Shown here piece after piece: positions 3,911 to 5,712 of a stretch of DNA of 5,712 bases. Position 1 is the first letter of the stretch, and each line of letters begins with the position of its first letter. Under the pieces are notes generated by a model. It had not been told where the DNA came from. It did not search any database and was given only the letters and a program-made list of their open reading frames with translations. The stretch comes from Alphaproteobacteria bacterium UBA6038. Its GTDB lineage: Bacteria > Pseudomonadota > Alphaproteobacteria > Micropepsales > Micropepsaceae. A program made the position numbers and the translations under genes. The DNA is taken from contig DIZC01000057.1 in the NCBI GenBank assembly GCA_002429315.1, forward strand, positions 1 to 5,712. The letters run 5' to 3'.

Positions 3911-5712
3911 GTGGCGAAGACCGCAAAAAAGACCGCAAAACCGGCCAGGGCTGCCAAAGCCAAGGTGCGCGCGCCGGCAAAGGCCGCCCACAAATCCGTG
4001 GCGGTGAAGAAATCGGCCAGGCCGCAACCCAAACCCCATAAGGCAAAGCTTTCCGCCAAGCCGGCCGCCAAGAAGCCTGCGCTGAAGCTTGCGCCGAAGC
4101 CTGCCGCAAAGCCCCAGCCGAAGGCGTCCAGGCCCGCCGAGAAGCCGGTTGCCGCGGCGCCGGCCAAGGCCGCTCTCGCCGAAATCCTGAAGAAGCCGGA
4201 CGGCAAGGTGGTGCAGCAAGCGAAACCCGGCGCAAAGCCGGGCGACGGCGCCGATCCCAATGCGCAGCGCGAGGATGCCGATTCTCCGTTGCTCGACATG
4301 AGCGACGTGGCCGTCCGCAAGATGGTGACCAAGGCCAAGGCGCGCGGCTACGTCACCTACGACGAACTGAACAAGGTTCTGCCCTCCGAAAAAGTGTCGT
4401 CCGAGCAGATCGAAGACACCATGTCGATGCTCAGCGAGATGGGCATCAACGTCATCGAGTCGGAAGAGCAGGAAGAGCAGCCCGAAGGCGCGGTGCCGGC
4501 CGTCGCCGCCACCGGCAAGGCCGTGGTCGCCAAGGCCGACGGCGAAGACGAACCCTACGACCGCACCGACGATCCCGTGCGCATGTATCTGCGCGAGATG
4601 GGCTCGGTCGAGCTTTTGTCCCGCGAAGGCGAAATCGCCATCGCCAAGCGCATCGAGGCCGGCCGCGAGCTGATGATCGGCGCGCTGTGCGAAAGTCCGC
4701 TGACGTTCGAGGCGCTCACCGTGTGGCGCGACGAGCTGAACGACGGAAAGGTGCTGCTCCGCGACATCATCGATCTCGAAGCGATGTATTCGATGGGCCC
4801 CGATGGCAAGCCCAACGTGCCGCCGCCGGTGGGACCGGACGGCAAGCCGCTGGCCAACGTTCCGGCCTCGGTATTCACCGGCCACAGCCCCAGCAGCGGC
4901 AACGGCGCGAACGGCGCCACGCAGCCGGCTCCGTTCCGCCCGGAGTTCAAGAAGCCCGAGCCGCCGCCTGTGCCGCCCCCGCCGCCCAAGGTGAATGGCG
5001 GAGGCGACGACATCGATCCGGTCGAAGCGGCCGCCGCCGCCGATGCCGCCGCGGCCGCCGCCGCCGAAGCCGAGGAACTGGAGGAGGAAGGCAACCTGCC
5101 GCTCTCCGCCATGGAAGCCGCGCTCAAGCCGGCAGTGCTCGAGACGCTCGACAAGATCGCCAACCTCTACAAGAAACTCGGCAAGCTGCAGGATGCGAGC
5201 GTCGAAGCCGCGCTCGGCGCCGACGAATTGTCCGACAGCCAGGAGCGCCGCTTCAAGAAGCTGCGCCACGAGACGGTCGACCTCGTCAAAAGCCTCAAGC
5301 TCAACAACAACCGCATTGAGGCGCTGGTCGACCAGATGTACGGCATCAACCGCCGTCTGGTCTCGCTCGAAGGCCGGCTGCTGCGGCTGGCGGAAAGCCA
5401 GGGCGTCGAGCGCGCCGATTTCCTCAAGGAGCATTTCGGCAACGAGCTCGATCCGCACTGGGCGCGGCGCGTCGGCCGGCTCACCCGTCCCGGCTGGCGG
5501 GATTTCGTGGCCGAAGAGCGCGACAAGATCAACGCAGTGCGGGACGACATCCAGACCCTGGCGCAGGAGACCCGCCAGTCGATCACCGAATTCCGCCGCA
5601 TCGTTCACACCGCGCAGAAAGGCGAGCGCGAGAGCGGCCAGGCGAAGCGGGAAATGATCGAGGCGAATCTGCGCCTCGTGATCTCCATCGCCAAGAAATA
5701 CACCAACCGCGG
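3911..5712 (+). CDS. rpoD: RNA polymerase primary sigma factor (sigma-70), 3' truncated by window
   Basis: RpoD is the housekeeping sigma subunit that directs RNA polymerase to -35/-10 promoters. The frame stays open from GTG 3911 to the window edge (600 codons plus two bases). In order: a Lys/Ala/Pro-rich extension (1 to about 120); region 1.1 (about 125-185, with PLLDMSDVAVRKMV and RGYVTYDELNKVLP); region 1.2 (about 216-250, DPVRMYLREMGSVELLSREGE); a non-conserved region (about 255-570) holding a low-complexity stretch at 295-393 and the helical block LNNNRIEALVDQMYGINRRL; and the start of region 2.1 (MIEANLRLVISIAKKYTNR, 582-600). Regions 2.2 to 4.2 lie beyond the edge. Adding about 215 residues for these gives roughly 815 in total, far above E. 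coli's 613. The GTG start has AAGGA five bases upstream. The gene sits 68 bases after dnaG and is probably cotranscribed with it. I see no convincing separate promoter, though one inside dnaG is possible. Confidence 0.97.
   Translation, partial: MAKTAKKTAKPARAAKAKVRAPAKAAHKSVAVKKSARPQPKPHKAKLSAKPAAKKPALKLAPKPAAKPQPKASRPAEKPVAAAPAKAALAEILKKPDGKVVQQAKPGAKPGDGADPNAQREDADSPLLDMSDVAVRKMVTKAKARGYVTYDELNKVLPSEKVSSEQIEDTMSMLSEMGINVIESEEQEEQPEGAVPAVAATGKAVVAKADGEDEPYDRTDDPVRMYLREMGSVELLSREGEIAIAKRIEAGRELMIGALCESPLTFEALTVWRDELNDGKVLLRDIIDLEAMYSMGPDGKPNVPPPVGPDGKPLANVPASVFTGHSPSSGNGANGATQPAPFRPEFKKPEPPPVPPPPPKVNGGGDDIDPVEAAAAADAAAAAAAEAEELEEEGNLPLSAMEAALKPAVLETLDKIANLYKKLGKLQDASVEAALGADELSDSQERRFKKLRHETVDLVKSLKLNNNRIEALVDQMYGINRRLVSLEGRLLRLAESQGVERADFLKEHFGNELDPHWARRVGRLTRPGWRDFVAEERDKINAVRDDIQTLAQETRQSITEFRRIVHTAQKGERESGQAKREMIEANLRLVISIAKKYTNR

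Noticed and set aside
5021..5089. GCC-rich repeat tract as a microsatellite or structural DNA repeat
   Set aside because: It is explained by the alanine/glutamate-rich loop of RpoD; the unit is irregular and in frame.
3269..5608. A 779-codon open frame on the minus strand, opposite the end of dnaG and most of rpoD
   Set aside because: It is rich in Gly, His, Arg and Leu without family motifs and lies wholly opposite the recognised sigma-70 and primase sequences. Long antisense frames are expected when GC-rich codons are read from the opposite strand.

Overview
The window is high-GC bacterial chromosome with a housekeeping layout. Protein similarity recalled from memory, mainly the sigma-70 regions, DnaG and the gene order, points to an alphaproteobacterium; I cannot fix the order or genus. 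Nothing suggests plasmid, prophage or transposon DNA. All but about 290 bases are coding.

Left part (1-1320, minus strand): the first 20 codons of carB, then complete carA, encode the two subunits of carbamoyl-phosphate synthase, which feeds pyrimidine and arginine synthesis. The carA stop and the carB GTG start are directly adjacent and in the same frame. A near-consensus sigma-70 promoter sits just upstream of carA and implies a very short leader.

Divergent spacer (1272-1433): it holds the carA promoter and ribosome site, then a palindromic element (1351-1410). The element contains two overlapping, mutually exclusive hairpins and resembles a dispersed alphaproteobacterial intergenic repeat. 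I see no convincing promoter for the rightward genes.

Right part (1434-5712, plus strand): yqeY (GatB/YqeY-domain protein), dnaG (primase) and the first 600 codons of rpoD (primary sigma factor) run in one direction with gaps of 63 and 68 bases, the alphaproteobacterial form of the macromolecular-synthesis cluster (rpsU-dnaG-rpoD in E. coli). It couples replication priming to housekeeping transcription. A small hairpin covers the dnaG stop codon.

The most unusual content is in RpoD: a lysine/alanine/proline-rich N-terminal extension of about 120 residues with distinct arginine codon use, and a low-complexity stretch of about 100 residues inside the non-conserved region between regions 1.2 and 2.1. 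I found no RNA genes, CRISPR arrays, insertion sequences or clear new multi-gene system.
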